From the NCBI GenBank assembly GCA_004210455.1, contig SEFA01000032.1, positions 1-64,000 on the forward strand: DNA of 64,000 nucleotides, read 5' to 3'. This document shows positions 28,169 through 36,953 of the stretch, piece by piece. Made by a program: the position numbers and the translations under genes. Source of the stretch: Rubrivivax sp. GTDB taxonomy: Bacteria; Pseudomonadota; Gammaproteobacteria; Burkholderiales; Burkholderiaceae_C. Every line of letters starts with the position of its first letter. Position 1 is the first letter of the stretch. The notes under the pieces are model-generated. The model was not told where the DNA came from, did no database searches, and saw only the letters and a list, made by a program, of their open reading frames with translations.

Positions 28169-30348
28169 TCGTCGGAACCGCCGGCCACATCGACCACGGC
28201 AAGACGACGCTGGTGAAGGCGCTGACCGGCGTCGACACCGATCGGCTGCCCGAGGAAAAGCGGCGCGGCATCAGCATCGCGCTCGGGTATGCGTTCATGG
28301 ACGGGGGCGAAGGCGGGCGCATCGGCTTCGTCGACGTGCCGGGGCATGAGCGCCTCGTGCACACGATGCTGTCCGGCGCGACCGGGATCGATCACGCGCT
28401 GCTGCTGGTGGCCGCCGACGATGGCGTGATGCCGCAGACGCGTGAGCATCTGGCGCTGCTGACGCTGCTGGGGATCGTGCGCGGGACGATCGCGTTGACC
28501 AAGTGCGACCGCGTCGAGCCGGCGTTGCGCGTGCAGCGGCGCGAGGAGATCCGCGCGCTGGTGGCCGGCACGCCGCTGGCGGATGCCGCGGTGTTCGAGG
28601 TCGCCGCGACGACGGGCGAGGGCGTGCGCGCGTTGCGCGAGCATCTGATCGCGGCGGCGAAGGCGCTGCCACCGCGCGAGATCGCGGGACGCGGCTTCCG
28701 GCTCGCGGTGGATCGCGTGTTCAGCCTCGCCGGCGTCGGCACGGTGTGCACCGGCACCGCCCATGCCGGGGCGGTGGCGATCGGCGACGAGCTTCTGCTG
28801 CTGCCGCCTGCGCCGGGTCAGTCACCACGGCGCGGCCGCGTCCGCAGCCTGCATGCGCAGAGCGAGCCCGCGGAATGCGCCGGCGCCGGACAACGCGTGG
28901 CCATCGGCCTCGCCGGTCTGGAGAAGGACGACGTCGAGCGCGGTCAATGGCTGGCCGCGCCGGAGATCGCACAGTGCACGGAGCGCCTCGACGTGCGCCT
29001 GCGCTTGTCGCCCGAGGAAAGCAGGGCGCTGCGCAGCGGCCTGCCCGTGCATGTGCATGTCGGCGCGGAAACAGTCACCGGATCAGTGGCGGTGCTCGGG
29101 CGCTTCGGTACTGCGCAGGCCGCTGGCCCTCACCCCCGCCCTCTCCCGCAAGCGGGAGAGGGAGTAAGCCCCATCGCGGCGGCTGAGGTGCCCGACGTGC
29201 CCGACGTGCCCGACGTGCCCGACGTGCCCAACCCGCATGAGGTGCATGAGGTGCATGAGGTGCATGAGGTGCATGAGGTGCATGAGGTGCATGGGGCGGT
29301 TGTGGCAGTTGAAGCCCTGCAACCGGGCGAGGAGGGCTTGGTGCAACTCGTGCTGCATCGAGCGATCGGGGCGTGGGCCGGCGATCGCGTGGTGCTGCGC
29401 GATGCCGCCGCGACGCGCGCGCTGGCCGGCGGCGTCGTGCTCGATCCGCAGGCGCCGGCGCGGTATCGCCGCACGGCGCAGCGGCTCGCGGAACTCGGCG
29501 CGCTGACCGCCGACTCGCCGGCGACCCGGCTCGCGGGCTTGCTCGCTCAGGCGCCGTTGGGTGTCGACCTCGCGCGCTTCGCGGCGGGGCAGGGCGTCGC
29601 CCTCGGGGCGCGCGCGGCGCTGCTCGCGGCAGCCGGCGCCGCCACCGTCGTGCCCGGCGCCGACGGTCCTGCCTGGGCGCTTGGCGCCTTGCAGACGGCG
29701 TCGTGGGAGGGCATCGCGCTCGCCCGCCTGGCGCGGTACCACGAGGATCAGCCCGAGGAACTCGGACCGGACCTCGCGCGCTGGCGGCGCCTGGCCGCGC
29801 CGCGCATGGCCGAGCCGCTCTGGCAGGCGCTCGTGCGCCGCATGGTCTCGAACGCTCAGGTGGTTCTCAGCGGCGCGTCGGCGCATCTGCCGGCCCACGG
29901 CGTGCAGTTGTCGGCGCTGGACGAGCGCCTCGCGCAGAAGGTGATGCCGCGACTGCTGTCGGCCGGCTTCGAAGGCGCCTGGGCGCGCGACCTGGCCAAG
30001 GACGCGCACGAACCCGAGGCGCTGGTGCGCACGACGCTGGCGCGGCTGTCGCAGCGGGGCGAGCTGTTCCAGGTCGTGAAGGACCTGTACTACGCGCCGG
30101 CGGCCGTCCATGAGTTGGCCCGCATCGCGCGGGCGTCGGCCGTCGCCGGCGACGTGACGGCCGCGGTGTTCCGCGACCGCAGCGGCCTCGGCCGCAAGCG
30201 CGCGATCCAGGTGCTGGAATTCTTCGACAAGCTCGGCGTGCTGCGGCGCGTCGGCGACGCGCACCGGCTTCGGACCGACAGCCGGCTGTTCATCGACGAT
30301 CATGAGGGCGGCGGCGTGAGCCGCGGCCATGCCGCCGAAACCGCATGA
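28165..30348 (+). CDS. selB: Selenocysteine-specific elongation factor SelB with repeat insertion
   Basis: 727 residues against 614 in E. coli. G domain at the N-terminus ([13 protein letters not shown], residues 4-16; [18 protein letters not shown]), then EF-Tu-like domains, then C-terminal winged helices that bind the SECIS (ending [21 protein letters not shown]). Start is GTG overlapping the selA stop. About 60 extra residues at roughly 318-378, inside the third beta-barrel domain, are encoded by a palindrome plus two 9-nt tandem repeats (VPD and HEV units). The frame is kept, so the protein is probably functional with a disordered loop. Confidence 0.95.
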   Translation: MIVGTAGHIDHGKTTLVKALTGVDTDRLPEEKRRGISIALGYAFMDGGEGGRIGFVDVPGHERLVHTMLSGATGIDHALLLVAADDGVMPQTREHLALLTLLGIVRGTIALTKCDRVEPALRVQRREEIRALVAGTPLADAAVFEVAATTGEGVRALREHLIAAAKALPPREIAGRGFRLAVDRVFSLAGVGTVCTGTAHAGAVAIGDELLLLPPAPGQSPRRGRVRSLHAQSEPAECAGAGQRVAIGLAGLEKDDVERGQWLAAPEIAQCTERLDVRLRLSPEESRALRSGLPVHVHVGAETVTGSVAVLGRFGTAQAAGPHPRPLPQAGEGVSPIAAAEVPDVPDVPDVPDVPNPHEVHEVHEVHEVHEVHEVHGAVVAVEALQPGEEGLVQLVLHRAIGAWAGDRVVLRDAAATRALAGGVVLDPQAPARYRRTAQRLAELGALTADSPATRLAGLLAQAPLGVDLARFAAGQGVALGARAALLAAAGAATVVPGADGPAWALGALQTASWEGIALARLARYHEDQPEELGPDLARWRRLAAPRMAEPLWQALVRRMVSNAQVVLSGASAHLPAHGVQLSALDERLAQKVMPRLLSAGFEGAWARDLAKDAHEPEALVRTTLARLSQRGELFQVVKDLYYAPAAVHELARIARASAVAGDVTAAVFRDRSGLGRKRAIQVLEFFDKLGVLRRVGDAHRLRTDSRLFIDDHEGGGVSRGHAAETA
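29139..29162. repeat. REP-like palindrome inside selB
   Basis: CCCTCTCCCGC-AA-GCGGGAGAGGG, an 11-bp perfect stem. The CTCTCCCGCAAGCGGGAGAG core is, from memory, a common extragenic palindrome in beta- and gammaproteobacteria. Here it lies within the coding frame, at the left edge of the selB insertion. Confidence 0.8.
29188..29289 (+). repeat. Two 9-nt tandem repeat tracts in selB
   Basis: Tract one: GTGCCCGAC four times plus GTGCCCAAC (29188-29232), encoding Val-Pro-Asp units. Tract two: CATGAGGTG six times (29236-29289), encoding His-Glu-Val units. Unit length is a multiple of three, so copy-number change keeps the frame. Confidence 0.97.
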
Positions 30349-30375
30349 CCGCATGACCGCGCATCGATTAACGTT

Positions 30376-30445
30376 CACCGATCACCGATCACCGATCACC
30401 GATCACCGATCACCGATCACCGATCAATGATCAATGATCAATGAT
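30376..30445 (+). repeat. 7-nt tandem repeats before selC
   Basis: Seven copies of CACCGAT (30376-30424) followed by three of CAATGAT (30425-30445), ending 4 bases before tRNA-Sec. The units contain GATC, so the tract carries many Dam-type sites. Copy number is likely variable. Confidence 0.95.
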
Positions 30446-30449
30446 CAAT

Positions 30450-30545
30450 GGAGAGACAACGATCCTGGTGGATCGGCCGGACTTCAAATCCGGTGGACGG
30501 CGCCACGCGCCGTCGGGTGGGTTCGACTCCCATGTCTCTCCGCCA
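30450..30545 (+). tRNA. selC: tRNA-Sec (anticodon UCA)
   Basis: 96 nt with encoded CCA. Eight-bp acceptor stem GGAGAGAC/GTCTCTCC, anticodon stem CCGGA/TCCGG with loop CTTCAAA (anticodon TCA, 30484-30486), and a long variable arm (GGACGGCGCCACGCGCCGTC), all typical of bacterial tRNA-Sec. About 100 bases after selB, completing selA-selB-selC. selD is not in the window. Confidence 0.98.
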
Positions 30546-30586
30546 ATTTCCCAGCGTTCCTTCCTCACCTCTCACCGGAGCCCCTG

Positions 30587-31477
30587 ATGTCCAGCCTCTT
30601 CCGACCAGTCAGCCGTGCGCTGCAGGGAATCGTCGCCGCGTCCCTGATCGCCGCCGCGGGCCTCGCGGGCCCCGCGCTGGCGCAGGCGCAGCAGGTGCTG
30701 CGCGTGACCGCCATCCCTGACGAATCGCCGACCGAGCTCTCCCGCAAGTTCGCCCCGCTGGGCAGGTACCTGGAGAAGGAACTCGGCGTGAAGGTCGAGT
30801 GGACGCCCGTCACCGACTACGCCGCCGCCGTCGAGGCGGTCGTCAACAAGAAGATCGACCTGGCGTGGTTCGGCGGCTTCACCTTCGTGCAGGCCAACGT
30901 GCGTTCCGGCGGCAAGATCGTCCCGCTGGTGCAGCGCGAGGAGGACGAGAAGTTCCGCTCCGTCTTCATCACCGAGGCGAAGTCCGGCATCTCAAAGCTC
31001 GAGGACCTGAAGGGCAAGACGCTCAGCTTCGGTTCGGCCTCGTCGACCTCGGGCCACCTGATGCCGCGCTCGTTCCTGCTGGCCGCGAAGATCAACCCCG
31101 ACGCCGACCTCAAGCGCATCTCCTTCTCCGGCGCGCACGACGCCACCGTCGCCGCCGTGTCCTCGGGCAAGGTGGACGCGGGCGCGCTCAACATCTCCGT
31201 CTGGGAGAAGCTGGTCGCCGAGAAGAAGGTCGACACGTCGACCGTCAAGGTCTTCTTCACGACCCCGCCGTACTACGACTACAACTGGAGCGTCCACGCC
31301 GACATGCCGGCCGCGACGAAAGAGAAGCTCAAGGCCGCGTTCCTGAAGCTCAACGCGTCGACGCCGGAAGGCAAGGAGATCCTGGACCTGCAACGCGCGA
31401 CACGGTTCGTGCCGACGCAGCCGGAGAACTATGCCGGCATTAAGGCGGCGGCGGAGAATGCAGGTCTGCTGAAGTGA
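30587..31477 (+). CDS. PhnD-like ABC binding protein 1, putative selenium-oxyanion receptor
   Basis: 296 residues: signal peptide ending GPALA-QA, then a type II periplasmic binding fold of the phosphonate/phosphite/phosphate (PhnD) family (VLRVTAIPDESPTELSRKF, DLAWFGGFTFVQA, SASSTSGHLMPRSFLL). The STSGH loop is the expected oxyanion-binding site. A clade of this family next to selenium genes has been named putative selenate ABC transporter binding protein. Here it follows selC directly, which supports that reading over phosphonate. Start at 30587 by the signal peptide; the upstream open frame crosses the tRNA. Confidence 0.88.
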   Translation: MSSLFRPVSRALQGIVAASLIAAAGLAGPALAQAQQVLRVTAIPDESPTELSRKFAPLGRYLEKELGVKVEWTPVTDYAAAVEAVVNKKIDLAWFGGFTFVQANVRSGGKIVPLVQREEDEKFRSVFITEAKSGISKLEDLKGKTLSFGSASSTSGHLMPRSFLLAAKINPDADLKRISFSGAHDATVAAVSSGKVDAGALNISVWEKLVAEKKVDTSTVKVFFTTPPYYDYNWSVHADMPAATKEKLKAAFLKLNASTPEGKEILDLQRATRFVPTQPENYAGIKAAAENAGLLK

Positions 31478-31494
31478 GTTGAACGGAGGCTGCC

Positions 31495-32397
31495 ATGCCC
31501 GACTCGTGGCGACATGTGGGACGATTGCCGCGGACGCTGCTCGCCGCGGCGCTGATCGGCGTCACGCTGATCGCGACGGGCCTGCTCAAACCGGCGCGCG
31601 CGCAGACGCCGACGGTGCTGCGCGTCTCGGTCCTCCCGGTCGGCTCTCCGGTCGAGCTCAGCCGCCGCTACGCGCCGCTGGGCCGGTACCTGGAGCAGGC
31701 GCTCGACCGGAAGATCGAATGGACGCAGAGCGCCGATTACGAGGCCAGCGTCGAGGCCCTCGTGAACGGGACGATCGATCTGGCCATGCTGGGCGGTTTC
31801 ACGCTCGTGCAGGCCCAGATGCGCTCGGGCGGGAAGATCATCCCCCTGGTCCAGCGCGACAAGGACGCCAACTACCGCTCCATGTTCATCACGCCGGTCG
31901 ATTCCGGCATCCGGCGGCTCGAGGATCTGAAGGGCCGGTCGTTGAGCTTCGGCCCCCGGTCCTCGACCTCGGGCCACCTGATGCCGCGCGCCTTCCTGCT
32001 GGCGGCGAAGATCGATCCCGAGAAGGACCTCCGGCAGGTCGCCTACGCCAGCGGACATGACGCCACCGTCGCCGCCGTGGTCGCGGGCAAGGTCGACGCG
32101 GGCGTGCTGCACGTCTACGCCTGGGAAAAGCTGGTCGCCGCTGGTCGCGTCGACACGTCCACCCTCCGCGTGTTCTACACCTCGCCCCCGTTCTCCGACA
32201 CCAATTGGAGCGTCCATGCCGACATGCCGGCCGCGACCCGCAAGGCGATCACCGCGGCCTTCCTGAGGATCGACGGATCGACGCCGGAGGAACAGGAGAT
32301 CCTCGCACTGCAGGAAGCGACCAAGTTCGTTCCGACGCGCGTCGAGAACTATCAGCGGATCCGGGCCGTCGCCGAAAGCGCCGGGCTGCTCAAGTGA
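31495..32397 (+). CDS. PhnD-like ABC binding protein 2
   Basis: 300 residues, clear paralogue of the preceding gene with the same layout: signal peptide (residues 1-36, ending KPARA-QT), SPVELSRRYAPLGRYLEQ, the oxyanion loop SSTSGHLMPRAFLL, and NWSVHADMPAATRK. The pocket segment reads DLAMLGGFT where copy 1 has DLAWFGGFT. A GGAGG ribosome-binding site precedes the ATG. Stop overlaps the GTG of copy 3. Confidence 0.86.
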   Translation: MPDSWRHVGRLPRTLLAAALIGVTLIATGLLKPARAQTPTVLRVSVLPVGSPVELSRRYAPLGRYLEQALDRKIEWTQSADYEASVEALVNGTIDLAMLGGFTLVQAQMRSGGKIIPLVQRDKDANYRSMFITPVDSGIRRLEDLKGRSLSFGPRSSTSGHLMPRAFLLAAKIDPEKDLRQVAYASGHDATVAAVVAGKVDAGVLHVYAWEKLVAAGRVDTSTLRVFYTSPPFSDTNWSVHADMPAATRKAITAAFLRIDGSTPEEQEILALQEATKFVPTRVENYQRIRAVAESAGLLK

Positions 32398-33308
32398 CGG
32401 CAGGAAACGTTCGCGGGACGCGTCGCGCATGGGGGCGAGCATGGGGTCGCGTCATTGCCGCCCTGTGCGCCGTCTCGCTGCTCATGGCGACGGCGGGCGG
32501 CGCGGCGCTGGCGCAGACCCGGGAGGTGCTGCGCGTGACCACCATTCCCGCCGGCTCCCCCGCCGAGCTCGCCCGCCGCTTCGCGCCGCTCGGCAAGTAC
32601 CTGGAGCGCGAACTCGACATGAAGGTCGAGTGGGTGCCGACCGTCGACTACGAGGCCGTCGTCGACGGCCTGGTCCACAGGAAGATCGATCTCGCGCTGC
32701 TCGGCGGCTTCACCTTCGTGCTGGCCAATGCGCGCACGAGCGGGAAGATCGTCCCGCTGGTCCAGCGTGAGGGGGACGCCAACTACCGGTCCATCTTCAT
32801 CACGCAGCCGAACAGCGGCATCCGGCGACTGGAACAGCTGCGAGGCCGCAGCTTCCTCTTCGGTCCCGTCTCGTCGACCTCCGGGCACCTGATGCCGCGC
32901 GCGACGCTCCTGGCCGCGAAGATCGATCCCGAGCGGGACATGCGGCAGGTGAACTACTCCGGCGGACATGACGCCACCGCCGCGGCGGTGGTGTCGGGCA
33001 AGGTCGACGCCGGGGTGCTGCATCTCTATGCATGGGAAAAACTGGTGGAGGAAAAGAAGATCGATGCCGCATCGGTCCGAGTGTTCTTCAAGACGCCGCC
33101 GTTCTACGACACCAACTGGAGCGTGCACGCCGCCTTGCCGGCCGAGACCCGGGACGCGATCCGGGTCGCCTTCCTGAAGCTCGACGCGGCCAGGCCGGAG
33201 GACAGGCAGATCCTCGATCTGCAGCGCGCGACGAAGTTCATCCCGACACGGGTGGAAAACTATCAGCGCATCAAGGCCGCAGCCGAGAATGCCGACCTGT
33301 TGAAATGA
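32394..33308 (+). CDS. PhnD-like ABC binding protein 3
   Basis: 304 residues from a GTG overlapping the previous stop (GTGA). Signal peptide with arginine-rich n-region and VIAALCAVSLLMATAGGA core, ending near AALA-QT. Same fold: TTIPAGSPAELARRFAPLGK, DLALLGGFTFVLA and the SSTSGHLMPRATLL loop. Third tandem paralogue; a later ATG would destroy the signal peptide, which supports the GTG. Ligand not known; probably another oxyanion of the same class. Confidence 0.84.
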   Translation: MTAGNVRGTRRAWGRAWGRVIAALCAVSLLMATAGGAALAQTREVLRVTTIPAGSPAELARRFAPLGKYLERELDMKVEWVPTVDYEAVVDGLVHRKIDLALLGGFTFVLANARTSGKIVPLVQREGDANYRSIFITQPNSGIRRLEQLRGRSFLFGPVSSTSGHLMPRATLLAAKIDPERDMRQVNYSGGHDATAAAVVSGKVDAGVLHLYAWEKLVEEKKIDAASVRVFFKTPPFYDTNWSVHAALPAETRDAIRVAFLKLDAARPEDRQILDLQRATKFIPTRVENYQRIKAAAENADLLK

Positions 33309-33323
33309 ACTGAGACCATCGCG

Positions 33324-34139
33324 ATGCGTCTGCTGGAACTGGAGGGCCTGCATCTGAAGGCCGGTATGCGCACGCTGGTCGCGCCGCTGTCGCTGCGCAT
33401 CGAGCCCGGCGAGCAGGTCGCGCTGATCGGCGCGTCGGGTGCCGGCAAGACCTCGCTGCTGCACGCGATGGCGCTGGCGCTCGCCCCGGTCGCCGGCACG
33501 CTGCGGCTGGCGGGCGAGGACGCCTGGGGTCTCTCCTCGCGCGACCGTCACCGGCTGCGCCGCGCGTTGATGCTGGCACCTCAACATCCGCCGCTGCCGC
33601 CGCGCCAGCGCGTGGTCACCGCGGTGCTGGCCGGGCAACTGCCGGGCGCCTCGATGTCGCAGACCCTGCGCATGCTGTTCAGCCCGGACGAGGTGCAGGC
33701 GCGGCTCGCGTTCGAGGCGCTGGACCGGCTGGAACTCGGCGACCGGCTCTGGTCCCGGGTCGATCAGTTGTCCGGTGGAGAACGTCAGCGTGTCGCGATC
33801 GCGAGGCTGCTGGTGTCGAAGGCGCGGCTCTGGCTCGCCGACGAGCCTCTGTCGGCGCTGGATCCGCAGCGCGCGCAGCGCGTGCTGGAGGTGCTGCGGG
33901 ACCACGCCCGAGCGCAGGACCGGACGCTCGTGTGCAGCCTGCACCAGGTCGAGCTGGCGTGCCGGCTGTTCCCGCGCGTGATCGCGCTGCGCGAAGGCCG
34001 CCTCGTCTACGACGGCCCGCCGCGGGGGCTGGGCGCCCGCGAGCTCGATGAGATCTATGCGGACCTGCCGAACGAGCCGCCGCCGGCGATGGCGGACGAG
34101 TGGTCGCACGCTGCCGTGCCTCAGGCGATGTGTCGATGA
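33324..34139 (+). CDS. ABC transporter ATPase, PhnC-like
   Basis: 271 residues with Walker A GASGAGKTS (residues 37-45), signature QLSGGERQRVAIAR, Walker B LWLADEPLSALD and the H-loop CSLHQVEL. Energises the importer whose binding proteins precede it and whose permease overlaps it (ATGA at 34136). Confidence 0.93.
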   Translation: MRLLELEGLHLKAGMRTLVAPLSLRIEPGEQVALIGASGAGKTSLLHAMALALAPVAGTLRLAGEDAWGLSSRDRHRLRRALMLAPQHPPLPPRQRVVTAVLAGQLPGASMSQTLRMLFSPDEVQARLAFEALDRLELGDRLWSRVDQLSGGERQRVAIARLLVSKARLWLADEPLSALDPQRAQRVLEVLRDHARAQDRTLVCSLHQVELACRLFPRVIALREGRLVYDGPPRGLGARELDEIYADLPNEPPPAMADEWSHAAVPQAMCR

Positions 34140-35812
34140 GCGCGAGCCCGTCTGCCGGCGCTGGTGCCTCCGCCCTCGCTGCCGCAGCGATCGCGGCGCC
34201 CTGGCGACGCGATCCCGCCGCCTCGCGACGGCGGGCCCTGGCCGTCGCGCTGCTGGTGCTGCTGTGGCCGCTGCTGGTCTGGTGCGAGTTCCGGCCCTGG
34301 GAACTGCTCGACGAGCGCAGCCTGCGGGCGACGCTGCGCTTCGGCGCGCAGTTCCTGACGCCTCGCGTCGACGTCGAGTTCCTGACGATGCTGGCCGCCG
34401 ACACCTGGCACACCGTGGCGATGGCGACGGTGGGTCTGGCGCTTTCGTGGCTGATCGCCGTGCCGCTGGCGCTGCTGGCGACGGCACGGCTGTCGGTGTC
34501 CGCGGTGGCGGGCCGCATGGGGCCGGTGCCGGCGGCGTTGCGCGGCACGGTGCGCCTGGTGCTGATCGTGCTGCGCTCCGTGCCGGAACTGGTCTGGGCG
34601 TTGATGCTCGTGCGGGTGCTCGGCCTCGGACCCGGCGCGGGCGTGCTGGCGATCGCCCTGTCGTATGGCGGCATGCTCGGCAAGGTCTACGCCGAGATCC
34701 TCGAGAGCGCCGACGGCGCGCCCACGCAGGCGCTGCTGCGAGGCGGCGCCGGCCGCCTGCAGGCCTTGCTCTTCGGCACGCTGCCCGGCTGCGCCGACGA
34801 GCTCGTGAGCTACACCGTCTACCGCTGGGAATGCGCGATCCGGTCCTCGGTGGTGCTCGGGTTCGTCGGGGCCGGCGGACTCGGCCAGCAACTGGACAAC
34901 GCGACCAAGATGTTCGCCGGCTCCGAGGTCGCGACCATCCTGCTGGTGTTCATGGCGCTCGTGGCGATCGCGGACCGGATCAGCGCCTGGCTGCGTCCCG
35001 CGCGCGAGGCGGGGCAGGGCGCGGAGTCCAGGCGGCCCGCGGGCCGGCCGCCGGCGCGATGGGGCGTGCGCGCACTGCTGGTCGGCCTGGTCGCGCTGGT
35101 GGTCGCGAGCTTCGCGACGCTGCCCCTGCGCTGGGGCGAGCTGCTCGGTGCCGGAGCGCTCGCGCAGATGGGACGCTTCATCGCGGAGTTCTTCCCGCCG
35201 CAACTGTCGCCGGCGTTTCTTGCGCGCGTGGGACAGGGCGCGCTGGAAACCCTGGCGATGTCGGCGCTGGGCAGCGGCCTGGCGGCGGTCGCCGGCCTCG
35301 CGATCGCGCTGCTGGCCAGCCGGCCGCCGGGGCTGCTCCGGGCGGGCTCGCGCCTCTTGCTCAACGCGCTGCGCAGCGTGCCGGAACTGGTCTGGGCCGC
35401 GATCCTGCTGGTCGCGGCCGGCCTGGGGCCGATGCCGGGCACGCTGGCGCTGGCGCTGCACACCACGGGCGTGCTGGGCCGCCTGATGGCCGAGGCGCTG
35501 GAGAACGCGCCGCCGCAGACCGCCCAGGCCTTGCGCTGGGCGGGCGCGTCGCGCTGGCAGGTGTTCGCGTTCGCGACGCTGCCGCAGGCGGCGCCGCAAC
35601 TGCTCAGCTACACGCTGTACCGGTGGGAGAACAACATCCGCGCCGCCACGGTGCTGGGCGTCGTGGGGGCCGGCGGACTCGGCCAGATGCTCAGCCTGCA
35701 CCTCAGCCTGTTCCAGATGGGCGAGACTTGCACCGTGCTGCTGGCGATGCTGGCGCTGGTGATGCTGGTCGACGCCTGTTCCTACGCGGCGCGCCGGCAG
35801 TTGAATCGATGA
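34136..35812 (+). CDS. ABC transporter permease, two PhnE-like modules fused
   Basis: 558 residues in which two complete inner-membrane permease modules are joined. Module 1 contains RSVPELVWALMLVRVLGLGP and an EAA-type loop ending VLGFVGAGGLGQQL; module 2 repeats RSVPELVWAAILLVAAGLGP and VLGVVGAGGLGQML. Each module has about six helices, so the single chain probably replaces the usual homodimer. The start overlaps the ATPase stop; its own stop overlaps an ATG of the nitroreductase gene. Confidence 0.9.
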   Translation: MSASPSAGAGASALAAAAIAAPWRRDPAASRRRALAVALLVLLWPLLVWCEFRPWELLDERSLRATLRFGAQFLTPRVDVEFLTMLAADTWHTVAMATVGLALSWLIAVPLALLATARLSVSAVAGRMGPVPAALRGTVRLVLIVLRSVPELVWALMLVRVLGLGPGAGVLAIALSYGGMLGKVYAEILESADGAPTQALLRGGAGRLQALLFGTLPGCADELVSYTVYRWECAIRSSVVLGFVGAGGLGQQLDNATKMFAGSEVATILLVFMALVAIADRISAWLRPAREAGQGAESRRPAGRPPARWGVRALLVGLVALVVASFATLPLRWGELLGAGALAQMGRFIAEFFPPQLSPAFLARVGQGALETLAMSALGSGLAAVAGLAIALLASRPPGLLRAGSRLLLNALRSVPELVWAAILLVAAGLGPMPGTLALALHTTGVLGRLMAEALENAPPQTAQALRWAGASRWQVFAFATLPQAAPQLLSYTLYRWENNIRAATVLGVVGAGGLGQMLSLHLSLFQMGETCTVLLAMLALVMLVDACSYAARRQLNR

Positions 35813-35823
35813 AGAGAACCGCC

Positions 35824-36402
35824 ATGAACGACGACGCCCTGACGCTGTTGCTCACGCGCGCTTCGGTCGGTCCGAAGTACCTGATCGAACCGGGCCCCGA
35901 CGATGCGCATCTGCGCCTGATGGTCGATGCCGCACTGCACGCGCCGGACCATGCGGGGCTGGTGCCGTTCCGTTTCAAGGTCGTGCGCGGCGAGGCGAAG
36001 CGCTCGATGGCCGCGCTCTTCGCGGAGGCCGCGCGCCGCGCGGGCAAGGACGCCGACGGACTGGCGATGGACGAGGAACGCGCCTTGCGGCCGCCGGTGA
36101 CGGTGGCCGTCGTGGCGCGGCTGGACCTGGGGCATCCCCAGGTGCCGGCGCACGAGCAGTGGGCCTGCGTGGGCGGGGCGCTGACGAACTTCCTCAACGC
36201 CGCGCAGGCGCTGGGTTTCGGCGGCAAGATGCTCAGCGGCGCGAAGGCGCGCGACCCGGGCCTGATCGCCGCCTTCTGCGAGCCGGGAGAAACGCTGCTC
36301 GGCTGGATCGCGATGGGTACGCCGGCGCCGTCGGACAAGCCGCCTAAGCAGCGCGGCGCGAAGGCGGGCGCCGATCGCGCGCTGCAGTGCTGGGGCAGGT
36401 GA
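35824..36402 (+). CDS. YdjA-like nitroreductase family flavoprotein
   Basis: 192 residues, a nitroreductase-fold FMN protein close in layout to E. coli YdjA (183): MNDDALTLLLTRASVG, HAPDHAGLVPFRFKVV, ACVGGALTNFLNAAQALGFGGKMLSG. An earlier ATG at 35809 overlaps the permease stop, but the conserved domain begins at 35824. In E. coli ydjA lies beside selD, so its appearance in this selenium block hints at a redox step in selenium handling; not proven. Minimal family members often lack broad substrate activity. Confidence 0.85.
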   Translation: MNDDALTLLLTRASVGPKYLIEPGPDDAHLRLMVDAALHAPDHAGLVPFRFKVVRGEAKRSMAALFAEAARRAGKDADGLAMDEERALRPPVTVAVVARLDLGHPQVPAHEQWACVGGALTNFLNAAQALGFGGKMLSGAKARDPGLIAAFCEPGETLLGWIAMGTPAPSDKPPKQRGAKAGADRALQCWGR

Positions 36403-36423
36403 AATTCCTGCCGCTTGGGCGAA

Positions 36424-36524
36424 CGCGGTCTCGATTTGGGATGCAGCGCTAGGCGCAAACCGCAGCCATAGCCCAGCTATGGCGAGGATTTGCAACGACG
36501 CGATGCGCCCAAATCGAGGCCGCG
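36424..36524. repeat. Large palindromic element A
   Basis: Nested inverted repeats: outer CGCGGTCTCGATTTGGG (36424-36440) with CCCAAATCGAGGCCGCG (36508-36524, one mismatch), middle GCAAA/TTTGC, inner GCCATAGC-CCA-GCTATGGC (36465-36483). It fills the gap between the nitroreductase and CBS genes exactly and shares its core with element B at 52.9 kb. Could act as a bidirectional terminator. Confidence 0.85.
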
Positions 36525-36953
36525 TCAGCCGTAGATGTAGCTCTGGAGCTGGGCGATCGTGAGCTCATCGTCCGCGATGATGTTGTCCATCAGGTCTCTG
36601 ATCGACAGCATGCCCACGACGGTGGCGCCCTCGACCACCGGGAGGTGGCGGATCTTGCGCTGGCTCATGAGGCTCATGCACTCGCGGCACTCGGTGTCGG
36701 GCTTCACGACGAACACGTTGGGCGTCATGACCTCCTTGACCTGGGTGTTGCGCGAATCTCTGCCCTGCAGCGCGATCTTGCGGGTGTAGTCGCGCTCCGA
36801 GAAGATGCCGAGCAGCCGCTCGCCCTCCATCACCAGCAGCGCGCCGACGTCGTGCTGCGCGAGCAGATGCAGCGCATCGAACACCGTCGCTTCCGGCGTG
36901 ATGCGCCAGACGCTGGGGCCGCGGTTCTTCAAGAGCTCGGACACCGGTTTCAT
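36525..36953 (-). CDS. Two-CBS-domain protein
   Basis: 142 residues made of a tandem CBS pair (VWRITPEATVFDALHLLAQH, LLGIFSERDYTRKI, VFVVKPDTECRECMSLMSQ, VVGMLSIRDLMD). Such Bateman modules bind adenine nucleotides and report energy state; partner unknown. The start MKPVSELLKNRGP at 36953 has an AGGAGGC site just upstream. Stop directly abuts palindromic element A. Confidence 0.92.
   Translation of the reverse strand: MKPVSELLKNRGPSVWRITPEATVFDALHLLAQHDVGALLVMEGERLLGIFSERDYTRKIALQGRDSRNTQVKEVMTPNVFVVKPDTECRECMSLMSQRKIRHLPVVEGATVVGMLSIRDLMDNIIADDELTIAQLQSYIYG

Noticed and set aside
29188-30445. CRISPR array
   Set aside because: The repeats are direct 9-mers and 7-mers without spacers, partly inside a coding sequence, and no cas genes are present.
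30434-30586. Extended N-terminus of the first binding protein
   Set aside because: It would translate most of tRNA-Sec; the signal peptide starts at 30587.
32352-34487. 711-residue minus-strand open frame
   Set aside because: Shadow of the third binding protein and ATPase genes; Arg/Pro-rich and without motifs.
36424-36524. Insertion sequence end or MITE
   Set aside because: No target-site duplication or transposase visible; better described as a palindromic repeat.
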